Program-made: the position numbers and the translations under genes
Notes under the pieces: generated by a model
The model's input: the letters and a program-made list of their open reading frames with translations, nothing else
Databases searched by the model: none
Told to the model about the DNA's origin: nothing
Source of the DNA: an uncultured Porphyromonadaceae bacterium
GTDB lineage: Bacteria; Bacteroidota; Bacteroidia; Bacteroidales; Muribaculaceae
Direction: 5' to 3'
Length of the DNA: 16,021 bases
Assembly (NCBI GenBank): GCA_947176285.1
Contig: CAMWQF010000032.1
Location: 1-16,021, forward strand
Shown here: piece after piece, positions 1 through 6,359 of the stretch
How positions within the stretch are numbered: position 1 is the first letter of the stretch
Layout: each line of letters starts with the position of its first letter

Positions 1-18
1 GTTAACAAGATTATTGCT

Positions 19-71
19 CTCCGGGCAATGTAGGTTCATGGCTTAAGCCAGTATCGAGTTGAAGCCCGGAG
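19..71. other. Inverted repeat with inner palindrome downstream of pfkA
   Basis: An 8-bp perfect outer stem pairs 19-26 (CTCCGGGC) with 64-71 (GCCCGGAG). Between the arms lies a 12-bp perfect palindrome at 39-50 (TGGCTTAAGCCA). A transcript of either strand could fold into a long outer stem with an inner hairpin. It starts 14 bp beyond the pfkA stop, so it may mark the 3' end of that transcript. However, no T-run follows it on the minus strand, so it is not a textbook intrinsic terminator. The 53-nt span and the missing T-arm argue against a tRNA. Its function is unknown. Confidence 0.4.
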
Positions 72-84
72 AATGGGGTAATTA

Positions 85-1065
85 TCAGATTGAGAGGCGG
101 CGGAGGGTGTTGAGTTTGTCGCGGTTTACGGTCTTTTCTTTTGTGATTGCCTTTACGAATGGCACATAGACGATTTCATCGTTGCGTATGCCGATCATCA
201 CATTTCGTTGGTCGTCGAGAATGGCATCGACAGCAGCGGCTCCCATGCGGGAAGCGAGAATGCGGTCGAGAGCAGTCGGGCTGCCGCCACGCTGGAGGTG
301 TCCAAGGATTGAGACACGCACATCGTAGTTAGGATATTCCTCTTTCACACGCTGGGCAAGACCCATAGCGCCACCGGTGATTGGAGATTCAGCCACAAGC
401 ACGATAGACGAGTTTTTAGATTTGCGGAAACCATTTTGGATAAGTTCGGCAAGCTGGTCGACCTCAGTAGATATTTCCGGGATGATTGCAGCCTCAGCAC
501 CCGCAGCGATAGCACCGTTGAGAGCGAGGAATCCGGCATTGCGTCCCATCACTTCAATGAAGAATAGACGTTCGTGGCTGGTGGCAGTATCTCTGATTTT
601 GTCGACGCATTCCATGATAGTGTTGAGGGCTGTGTCGTAACCAATGGTCCAGTCAGTGCCATAGAGGTCGTTGTCAATAGTGCCGGGGAGACCGACGATG
701 GGGAACTGAAATTCGTTGGCGAAGATGCGAGCACCGGTGAGCGACCCGTCTCCTCCGATCACACAAAGAGAATCAATGCCGTGGCGTTTAAGCACGTCGT
801 AGGCGCACTGGCGTCCTTCCGGGGTTTCGAATTCTTTGCAACGTGCAGTCTTGAGGATCGTGCCGCCACGTTGGATGATGTTTGACACGTTTTGAGTGGA
901 GAATTCTTCGATTTCGTCGGATATAAGACCTTTATATCCACGATAAATACCGAAAACTTTGAAACCGGAATAGATTCCGGCGCGAGTGACGGCACGTATT
1001 GCGGCATTCATGCCGGGGGCGTCACCGCCTGATGTAAGGATACCGATGCTTTTGATATTGCTCAT
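85..1065 (-). CDS. pfkA: ATP-dependent 6-phosphofructokinase
   Basis: This enzyme phosphorylates fructose 6-phosphate to fructose 1,6-bisphosphate, the committed step of cytosolic glycolysis. The 326 residues match the usual bacterial PfkA length (about 320). Visible motifs are the nucleotide loop GGDAPGMNA (13-21), GGDGS (104-108), PGTIDND (127-133) with the catalytic Asp131, MGR (173-175) and the substrate-binding LGHLQRGGSP near 253. The Gly in GGDGS and the Gly in PGTIDND are those of ATP-using enzymes; pyrophosphate-dependent relatives carry Asp and Lys there. The start is the ATG immediately before the typical N-terminal strand. The gene lies 137 bp downstream of polA on the same strand, with no clear terminator between them but an array of 9-bp repeats, so cotranscription is possible but unproven. 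Nothing appears truncated. Confidence 0.96.
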   Translation of the reverse strand: MSNIKSIGILTSGGDAPGMNAAIRAVTRAGIYSGFKVFGIYRGYKGLISDEIEEFSTQNVSNIIQRGGTILKTARCKEFETPEGRQCAYDVLKRHGIDSLCVIGGDGSLTGARIFANEFQFPIVGLPGTIDNDLYGTDWTIGYDTALNTIMECVDKIRDTATSHERLFFIEVMGRNAGFLALNGAIAAGAEAAIIPEISTEVDQLAELIQNGFRKSKNSSIVLVAESPITGGAMGLAQRVKEEYPNYDVRVSILGHLQRGGSPTALDRILASRMGAAAVDAILDDQRNVMIGIRNDEIVYVPFVKAITKEKTVNRDKLNTLRRLSI

Positions 1066-1089
1066 AATTTATAAATCTTAATAATTATA

Positions 1090-1143
1090 TTAGTTGAATT
1101 AGTTGAATTAGTCAAATTAGACCAATTAGACTAATTAGTCTTA
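1090..1143. repeat. 9-bp tandem repeat array A (6 units)
   Basis: Six consecutive 9-bp units fill the polA-pfkA gap: TTAGTTGAA twice, then TTAGTCAAA, TTAGACCAA, TTAGACTAA and TTAGTCTTA. Each begins with TTAG, and the rest varies. The array ends 24 bp from the pfkA start codon, so it would lie in the leader of a pfkA transcript. Array D (6293-6346) has the same 54-bp length and nearly the same unit. Confidence 0.85.
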
Positions 1144-1202
1144 GACTGAGTCCTTAATAAAGTCACTGTATAATAATTCTCCATTCTCAATTAAATTATG
1201 GC

Positions 1203-3962
1203 TTAGTGGGCTTCGAGCCAGTTGGAGCCAATGCCTGCGGAGGCTGTGAGGGGAACTTTGCCTGACCATGCAGATTGCATGCAGCGTTCCACTAATTCTT
1301 GCAACTGCCCTTCTTCGCCGGGCACCACATCGAAGTTCAATTCGTCGTGCACTTGCATGATCATCTTCGATTGCAAGCGCTTTTCCTGCATTTCTTGCCA
1401 GATACGCACCATGGCGAGCTTCATTACGTCGGCGGCTGTGCCTTGTACGGGAGCGTTGATGGCATTGCGCTCAGCATAACCCCTGACCACGGGATTCTTG
1501 CTGTTGATGTCGGGGAGTCGACGTTTGCGTCCCATGCGAGTAATGGCATATCCATGTTCTTGGGCTTCCTGTATGCTGTCGCTCATATACTTATGAATAG
1601 CCGGGAAAGTGGCGAAATATCCATCGATGAGTTCCTTTGCTTCCTGGCGGGGAATCTGCAATCTGGAGGCGAGCCCAAATGCCGTGATGCCGTATAGGAT
1701 TCCGAAGTTGGCTGTCTTTGCCTTGCGGCGTTCGTCGGGCGTAACATCTTCAAGCGGAACGTGGTTGATTTTAGCAGCCGTTATAGCATGGATATCATCA
1801 CCTTTCCGGAATGCCTCAATCATGGTCTCGTCGTTGGCAAAATCAGCAACAAGGCGGAGTTCTATCTGGCTATAGTCGGCAGAGAGGAAAAGATGCCCCT
1901 GATCCGGTATGAAAGCGCGCCGGATGTCGCGCCCCATTTCATCGCGGACCGGGATATTTTGAAGATTGGGAGAAGAAGAAGAGAGTCGTCCGGTGGCAGT
2001 CACCGTCTGATTGTAGTTAGTATGAATCTTTCCTGTAGCTTTGTTTATCGTTTCGGGGAGTGCATTCAGATATGTGGACAGCAGTTTCTTGATTTGGCGG
2101 AACTCAAGAATTTTCCCGATAATGGGACTCTTCCAAGCAAGTTTTTCGAGAATTTCCTCAGAAGTGGAGTATTGTCCGGTCTTAGTCTTTTTTGCCTTCG
2201 GGTCGAGTTGCATTTTCCCGAAGAGTATTTCTCCGACTTGTGCCGGGCTCGCCACATTGAATTCCTCGCCCGCAATCTCAAAGATTTCAGAGCATAATTG
2301 CTTCGAGCGTTCCTCCATTCCATCAGCTGCAGCTGCTAATGCGGCAGTGTCGATGCGTACGCCGGTGTATTCCATATCGGCAAGGACAGGCACCAACGGG
2401 AGTTCTATGTCAGTCATCAACGAAGTCATCATCTCCTTTTCAAGAGCAGGCTCGAAAATATCTTTCAATTTCAGGCATAATGAAGCAAGTTCCCCATAAT
2501 TGGAATTGGGAGATATGATGTATCCGAGATATTTCTCTGCGAGGATTTCCGGAGAATGACGCATTTCAGGTTCCAGGAGATAGTGGGCGATAGAAACATC
2601 GTAGAAATTGCGGATACTTAAGGGATTTGAGTCGCGGTCTTTGCGATGGCGGCGTGCTATCACCATATCTCGTTTTGCAGAAGCAGATACCTTAAGAATA
2701 TCGGGATCGGAAAGGATTTCCAGGATTGTCTCTATTCCATTTGGAAGAGAAGAGTCAACTATCCAAGACCGACCGTCAGGGATTGAGATGCCGGTGGTTT
2801 GCCATACGGCTTCCATGTCGTTTTCCCCATTAGCCGCCATATGTATGCCAGAGATTTTTGCTTTTTTTACAGCATCAGCCATTGCCTTCAGGGCTTCAGC
2901 ATCAGCCACATGTGTGCAGCCTTCTGCCAATGAGCCTGGAGCCGGAGAATCTTCGGGGAGAATTATCTCTGCCTCCTCCACGTCGAAATCGAAAAGAGAT
3001 GGCTGGGAAGAAGAGGATGCTTTTGCAGTCTTGGCAGGAGCAGCGTTAAGATTACCCGAGGGTGTTGTGCCGGATTTTTCAGCCATCAGCCGGCGACCGA
3101 CGCGGTCTATGAGTGACTTGAATTCGAGGTCTTTGAAAATGGCGAAAAGCTTATCCTTGTCCACTTCTCCGAGAGCAAGGCTATCCGGGGTGGCGTCGAC
3201 AGGCACATCAGTGCGGATTGTGGCAAGATCTTTCGAGAGCATGATCAAAGCGGCATTCTCCTCGATTTTCTTTTTCAATGCACCTTTCAATTGGGAAGAT
3301 TGGGCAATGATGTTTTCTGCCGACCCGAAATCGGCAATCAGTTTTTGAGCGGTTTTTTCTCCAACACCCGGGCAACCGGGGATGTTGTCGATTTTGTCGC
3401 CCATGAGGGCAAGAAGGTCGATGACCTGGCTTGTGCGCTCTATTCCGTATCGCTCGCAGACTTCTTTTTCTCCACGGAGTTCAAAGTCTTGTCCACGGTA
3501 GGAGGGTTTATATTGGATCACATTAGGACCTACAAGCTGCCCGAAATCTTTGTCGGGAGTCATCATGAAAGTAGTAAATCCCTCTTTCGAGGCTCGAGTA
3601 GCCATCGTGCCGATCACATCATCCGCTTCATACCCAGGAGATTCGAGAATTGGAATCCCGTAGCATTTGATAATCTCCTTTATTATTGGGATCGAGCGTT
3701 TGATGTCTTCCGGAGTGTCCGGACGCTCTCCTTTATAAGAATCGAGCAGTTCCGATCGGAAAGTAGGACCCTGAGGGTCGAAGCAAACAGCGATATGAGT
3801 GGGCTTTTCCTTTCGAATCACCTCCTCGAGGGTATTGACGAAGCCGAAGATAGCAGATGTGTTGAAGCCATCGCTCGTGGTGCGCGGCATTTTGATTAGT
3901 GCATAGTAAGCACGGAAAATGAGTGCGTATGCATCGAGAAGGAAAAGCCTCTTTTCTTCCAT
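1203..3962 (-). CDS. polA: DNA polymerase I, with degenerate proofreading domain
   Basis: This polymerase fills gaps and removes RNA primers in replication and repair. Its 919 residues are close to the 928 of E. coli Pol I. The 5'-nuclease domain (about 1-290) shows D10, YEADD (111-115), PDKDF (136-140) and GDKIDNIPG (188-196). A Ser/Ala-rich linker (about 297-330) contains QPSLFDF. The 3'-5' exonuclease-like domain (about 345-515) has HMAA (374-377) where proofreading enzymes have DTET. The polymerase domain shows motif A DYSQIELR (696-703), the O-helix RRKAKTANFGILYG (745-758) with Phe753, and motif C VHDEL (871-875). Polymerase and flap nuclease activity should be intact, while proofreading is probably lost. 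The gene is divergent from the polyprenyl synthase gene. The start fits the canonical N-terminus, and a -7-like box lies about 60 bp upstream. Confidence 0.97.
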   Translation of the reverse strand: MEEKRLFLLDAYALIFRAYYALIKMPRTTSDGFNTSAIFGFVNTLEEVIRKEKPTHIAVCFDPQGPTFRSELLDSYKGERPDTPEDIKRSIPIIKEIIKCYGIPILESPGYEADDVIGTMATRASKEGFTTFMMTPDKDFGQLVGPNVIQYKPSYRGQDFELRGEKEVCERYGIERTSQVIDLLALMGDKIDNIPGCPGVGEKTAQKLIADFGSAENIIAQSSQLKGALKKKIEENAALIMLSKDLATIRTDVPVDATPDSLALGEVDKDKLFAIFKDLEFKSLIDRVGRRLMAEKSGTTPSGNLNAAPAKTAKASSSSQPSLFDFDVEEAEIILPEDSPAPGSLAEGCTHVADAEALKAMADAVKKAKISGIHMAANGENDMEAVWQTTGISIPDGRSWIVDSSLPNGIETILEILSDPDILKVSASAKRDMVIARRHRKDRDSNPLSIRNFYDVSIAHYLLEPEMRHSPEILAEKYLGYIISPNSNYGELASLCLKLKDIFEPALEKEMMTSLMTDIELPLVPVLADMEYTGVRIDTAALAAAADGMEERSKQLCSEIFEIAGEEFNVASPAQVGEILFGKMQLDPKAKKTKTGQYSTSEEILEKLAWKSPIIGKILEFRQIKKLLSTYLNALPETINKATGKIHTNYNQTVTATGRLSSSSPNLQNIPVRDEMGRDIRRAFIPDQGHLFLSADYSQIELRLVADFANDETMIEAFRKGDDIHAITAAKINHVPLEDVTPDERRKAKTANFGILYGITAFGLASRLQIPRQEAKELIDGYFATFPAIHKYMSDSIQEAQEHGYAITRMGRKRRLPDINSKNPVVRGYAERNAINAPVQGTAADVMKLAMVRIWQEMQEKRLQSKMIMQVHDELNFDVVPGEEGQLQELVERCMQSAWSGKVPLTASAGIGSNWLEAH

Positions 3963-4023
3963 ATATAAGGGTCTGTAAAGAATGATTTAGGTGGCTGAAG
4001 GGCAAAAATGCACTTCTGCGCTA

Positions 4024-4031
4024 CAAAAATA
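4024..4031 (-). promoter_or_regulatory. Putative Bacteroidetes -7 box for polA
   Basis: Read on the minus strand, the bases are TATTTTTG, matching the TAnnTTTG -7 consensus of Bacteroidetes housekeeping promoters. It would give a leader of roughly 55 nt before the polA ATG at 3962. No TTTG -33 box is seen at the usual spacing, so the call rests on the -7 match and its position in a divergent gap. Confidence 0.4.
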
Positions 4032-4075
4032 ATAAATATCTGTGATAGTAGTGCCGAAAATGCAAAAATATTTTG

Positions 4076-4083
4076 TAATTTTG
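4076..4083 (+). promoter_or_regulatory. Putative Bacteroidetes -7 box for polyprenyl synthase
   Basis: TAATTTTG matches the TAnnTTTG -7 consensus. Transcription starting a few bases downstream would exclude the upstream in-frame ATG at 4008 and supports the start at 4131. No TTTG is found at the expected -33 distance. The surrounding 13 bases (4071-4083) recur exactly upstream of the GH10 gene. Confidence 0.5.
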
Positions 4084-4130
4084 TGGAGAAATTCGGAAAA
4101 CGAGTGTTCCGACCCGATCTGATCAGAATA

Positions 4131-5111
4131 ATGTCGAAAACAGCAATCGAAAAAATCCGTCACCAATTAGGTGCAGAACTTGATGCGATGAATGCTATCA
4201 TCCGCACAAGTTTATCCACAACCGACCCGCTGATGGGCATGGTGGTGGATCAGTATCTGCGTACAAAAGGGAAGCAGATTCGTCCGCTGCTGGTGTTGCT
4301 GAGTGCCCGTCTGTTTGGAGAAATCAATGAATCCACACTTCATGCAGCCGCATCGCTTGAGATGCTACATAATGCAACGCTGATTCATGATGATGTAGTG
4401 GATAATGCAGAATACAGGCGCAAGACCCCGACACTCAACAAAGATTTTGATAATAGAATTGCGGTGCTGGTAGGCGATTTCTTTGTCAGCACGGCGCTTC
4501 AGGAGGCAATCCGGACAGAGGATATGAAGGCAGTGGTGTCGGTGGCTGAACTTGGCAAGGAACTGTCGCTTGGAGAGATAGACCAGATTTCGAATGCGAG
4601 AGACAGGTCGATAGATGAAAGCCGTTATTTCGATGTCATAGGGAAAAAGACCGCATCCTTGTTCATGAAATGTGTAAAGATGGGGGCAGAGACTACGAAA
4701 GCATCGGATGCTGAGATCAATAATCTTGTGGAGTATGCCCGCTTGCTCGGACTATGTTTTCAGATTAAGGATGATATTTTCGATTATTTTGAAGACAAGG
4801 AGGTGGGGAAGCCTACAGGCAATGACCTTCGCGAGAATAAAGTGAGCCTCCCCTTGATATATGCCGTCAATACAGATGATGGGGAGGAAGGATCGGCGAT
4901 GCGTGCTCTTTTGGTGCGTGGCGATCTTACTGATGAAGAGATACATTCACTTATTGAGTATGCTAAGGATAAGGGGGGAATAGAATATGCATATTCAGTT
5001 ATGGAGAGGATGAGGGATGAGAGTGAATCTCTGCTGAAGATGCTTCCGGAAAATGAGTGGAGGGATTGCTTCGAGGATCTTTTTGAGTTTACAATCAGAC
5101 GGCAGTCTTAA
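4131..5111 (+). CDS. Long-chain all-trans polyprenyl diphosphate synthase (IspB/HepT-like)
   Basis: This is a cytosolic trans-prenyltransferase that extends an allylic diphosphate with isopentenyl diphosphate. In this group the product is most likely the menaquinone side-chain precursor. With this start it has 326 residues, the family's usual size. The first Asp-rich motif is DDVVD (87-91) and the second is DDIFD (214-218). KGKQIRP (46-52) and GKKTASLF (171-178) are also typical. The fifth residue before the first motif is Ala82, and a small residue there allows long chains rather than C15/C20, although exact length cannot be read. An in-frame ATG at 4008 would add 41 residues, but these are unlike the family and lie upstream of the likely promoter, so 4131 is preferred. 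A terminator follows at 5198-5219. Confidence 0.93.
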   Translation: MSKTAIEKIRHQLGAELDAMNAIIRTSLSTTDPLMGMVVDQYLRTKGKQIRPLLVLLSARLFGEINESTLHAAASLEMLHNATLIHDDVVDNAEYRRKTPTLNKDFDNRIAVLVGDFFVSTALQEAIRTEDMKAVVSVAELGKELSLGEIDQISNARDRSIDESRYFDVIGKKTASLFMKCVKMGAETTKASDAEINNLVEYARLLGLCFQIKDDIFDYFEDKEVGKPTGNDLRENKVSLPLIYAVNTDDGEEGSAMRALLVRGDLTDEEIHSLIEYAKDKGGIEYAYSVMERMRDESESLLKMLPENEWRDCFEDLFEFTIRRQS

Positions 5112-5121
5112 AATTTTCAGA

Positions 5122-5183
5122 GTCGGAGAAATCGGAGGAATCGGGGGGATCGGAGGAATCGGAAAATTGGGGGAATCGGAGTT
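5122..5183. repeat. 9-bp tandem repeat array B (about 7 units)
   Basis: About seven units resembling ATCGGAGGA follow the synthase stop codon. Unit starts fall at 5122, 5131, 5140, 5149, 5158, about 5166 and 5175, so one base is lost after the fifth unit. The array lies between the stop codon and the terminator hairpin, and would therefore be in the 3' untranslated region. The core TCGGA is shared with array C. Confidence 0.8.
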
Positions 5184-5197
5184 ATGGAAAAATATTG

Positions 5198-5224
5198 GGG
5201 CGCACCATATGGCGCGCCCTTTTC
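5198..5224. terminator. Bidirectional intrinsic terminator between convergent genes
   Basis: GGGCGC (5198-5203) pairs with GCGCCC (5214-5219). Inside, after an A/C mismatch, CC and GG enclose a short ATAT loop. TTTT follows on the plus strand (5220-5223). On the minus strand the hairpin is followed within a few bases by a run of five T. It lies between convergent stop codons at 5111 and 5242, so it can serve both genes. Confidence 0.85.
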
Positions 5225-5241
5225 TTATGACTTTTTAAGGA

Positions 5242-6264
5242 TTAGAAGAGTCCTGCCAGAGCAAGGGGGATGTATAGTGTGTTGGAGATTACTCCAAGCA
5301 CGAATGACACTATAATCCAGATTTCGGCATTTCTGGATGCTCGGCTAGCTCCTTCTATATCACCTTGATAGAATTTAGAACTGACTTGTGCGGAATTAAT
5401 AATAGCTACAATTCCGGGAATTGTGCAGCATAGAATTGTCATGATCACCGACCATACAAGGTATGTTGGAGGCATTCCTTCCTTTGTGAGAGCCATGGAA
5501 GTCGTAGATGTCGGAGCAGTCGGACTGATCGAAGCTGTCGGACCTGTCGGAGCAGTCTGACCTGTCAGACTTGTCGGACTTGTCGGACCGGTCTGATTAA
5601 TATTGTCATTTTTTGGAATCGGGGGGACATTGTTTGGCACGCCGAGAGCCTCAGCCCAAGCATCGTCGACGCTTTTTGGGATGGCCGGTGGCGTTAGGGA
5701 TGCCACAATCTTCATTATGGCTTCCGGAAATGCCTGATATTCCACTTCGTGCACTTTTGCCTCGAGCGATTCGGGAGTGTCGTCGGGAAGCACCGCAACT
5801 TCTTTCTGCACAACGATTGGTCCTGCATCAATTTCGCTCGTGACGATATGGACAGTTGCACCGCTTTTTAAATCTCCCGCCTCAATGACAGCCTTGTGCA
5901 CATTGGCTCCATGCATCCCTTTGCCTCCATATGCAGGCAGGAGAGAAGGATGGATATTGAGGATTTTTCCTTCGTAAGCGTTTACAATTTCATCGCTAAG
6001 GAAGCAAAGGAATCCTGCAAGGGCAATCACCGATATGTCGTGGGAGCGTAGAATGTCGAGGATGACTTGAGGCTCCTCTTTCCATACAGATCTTGGGAAG
6101 AAGATAGTCTCTACTCCGAGATCTTTCATTTTTTCAATCACGGGTGCGTTCTCTTTGTCAGTGAGACAAAGAGCTACATGTATGCGATTGCCGGAATTGA
6201 AGGCTTTAACTAAGTTTACGGCGTTAGAGCCGGTGCCGGAGGCGAAGACTGCTATATTTGTCAT
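5242..6264 (-). CDS. purN: PurN GAR formyltransferase fused to a CD225/dispanin membrane domain
   Basis: Residues 1-190 form a complete PurN, which transfers a formyl group from 10-formyl-tetrahydrofolate to glycinamide ribonucleotide in purine synthesis. Visible are SGTGSN (9-14), LNIHPSLLP (102-110) with Asn103 and His105, and HIVTSEIDAGP (139-149) with catalytic Asp146. PurN normally ends near residue 190-210, but here the frame continues to 340. A Pro-rich stretch (191-222) leads into a Thr/Pro/Ser linker (about 223-255) encoded by 9-bp repeats. Then comes a CD225/dispanin-type domain: first hydrophobic segment about 268-294 with a Cys pair (279-280), polar loop with YQGDIEGA (299-306), and second hydrophobic segment about 317-340. 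The enzyme may thus be membrane-anchored, which is inference. Internal Met257 and Met264 could allow a separate CD225 product. The gene follows the ABC exporter with a 95-bp gap. Confidence 0.9.
   Translation of the reverse strand: MTNIAVFASGTGSNAVNLVKAFNSGNRIHVALCLTDKENAPVIEKMKDLGVETIFFPRSVWKEEPQVILDILRSHDISVIALAGFLCFLSDEIVNAYEGKILNIHPSLLPAYGGKGMHGANVHKAVIEAGDLKSGATVHIVTSEIDAGPIVVQKEVAVLPDDTPESLEAKVHEVEYQAFPEAIMKIVASLTPPAIPKSVDDAWAEALGVPNNVPPIPKNDNINQTGPTSPTSLTGQTAPTGPTASISPTAPTSTTSMALTKEGMPPTYLVWSVIMTILCCTIPGIVAIINSAQVSSKFYQGDIEGASRASRNAEIWIIVSFVLGVISNTLYIPLALAGLF
5501..5599. repeat. 9-bp tandem repeat array C inside purN fusion (11 units)
   Basis: Eleven back-to-back 9-bp units without length change run from 5501 to 5599. 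Typical units are GTCGGACCT, GTCGGACTT, GTCGGAGCA and GTCTGACCT. Because 9 bp is three codons, the frame is kept, and the minus strand encodes a Thr/Pro/Ser/Gly repeat such as TGP, TSP, TSL and TAP. It forms the whole linker between the enzyme and membrane domains. Its core GTCGGAC is an odd palindrome. Confidence 0.88.
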
Positions 6265-6292
6265 GGCTATGTAGTTTTCAGATTTTGGAGTG

Positions 6293-6346
6293 ATTGGGTT
6301 GATTAGTCTAATTAGTCTAATTGGGCTAATTAGTCTAATTAGTCTG
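6293..6346. repeat. 9-bp tandem repeat array D (6 units)
   Basis: Six 9-bp units occupy most of the 95-bp gap between the ABC exporter stop and the purN start: ATTGGGTTG, ATTAGTCTA twice, ATTGGGCTA, ATTAGTCTA and ATTAGTCTG. The sequence TTAGTCTAA formed across units is an odd palindrome. The array would lie in the transcribed spacer or leader before purN. Confidence 0.87.
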
Positions 6347-6359
6347 GTTGTGGTGTTGA

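Noticed and set aside
19..71. Possible tRNA because of a 7-8 bp GC-rich closing stem
   Set aside because: The element is only 53 nt long and lacks a TTC-type T-arm, an anticodon arm and a D-arm in the right places.
2608..3348. 246-codon plus-strand open frame inside polA
   Set aside because: It is antisense to the well-supported polA frame, Ser/Arg-rich, without recognisable domains. It is a coding shadow, as are the other antisense frames over polA, pfkA and purN.
4008..4130. 41-residue N-terminal extension of the polyprenyl synthase
   Set aside because: The added residues do not resemble the family, and the likely -7 box at 4076-4083 lies inside this stretch, so the start at 4131 is better.
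4212..4220. Perfect DnaA box TTATCCACA
   Set aside because: It is a single copy inside the polyprenyl synthase coding sequence, with no cluster, no AT-rich unwinding region and no dnaA gene nearby. The bases encode normal residues, so it is probably chance and not an origin.
5053..5238. Small plus-strand frame with an IGG-type repeat
   Set aside because: It overlaps the end of the synthase, arises from the 9-bp repeats read in one frame, and runs through the terminator hairpin. There is no sign of a real gene.
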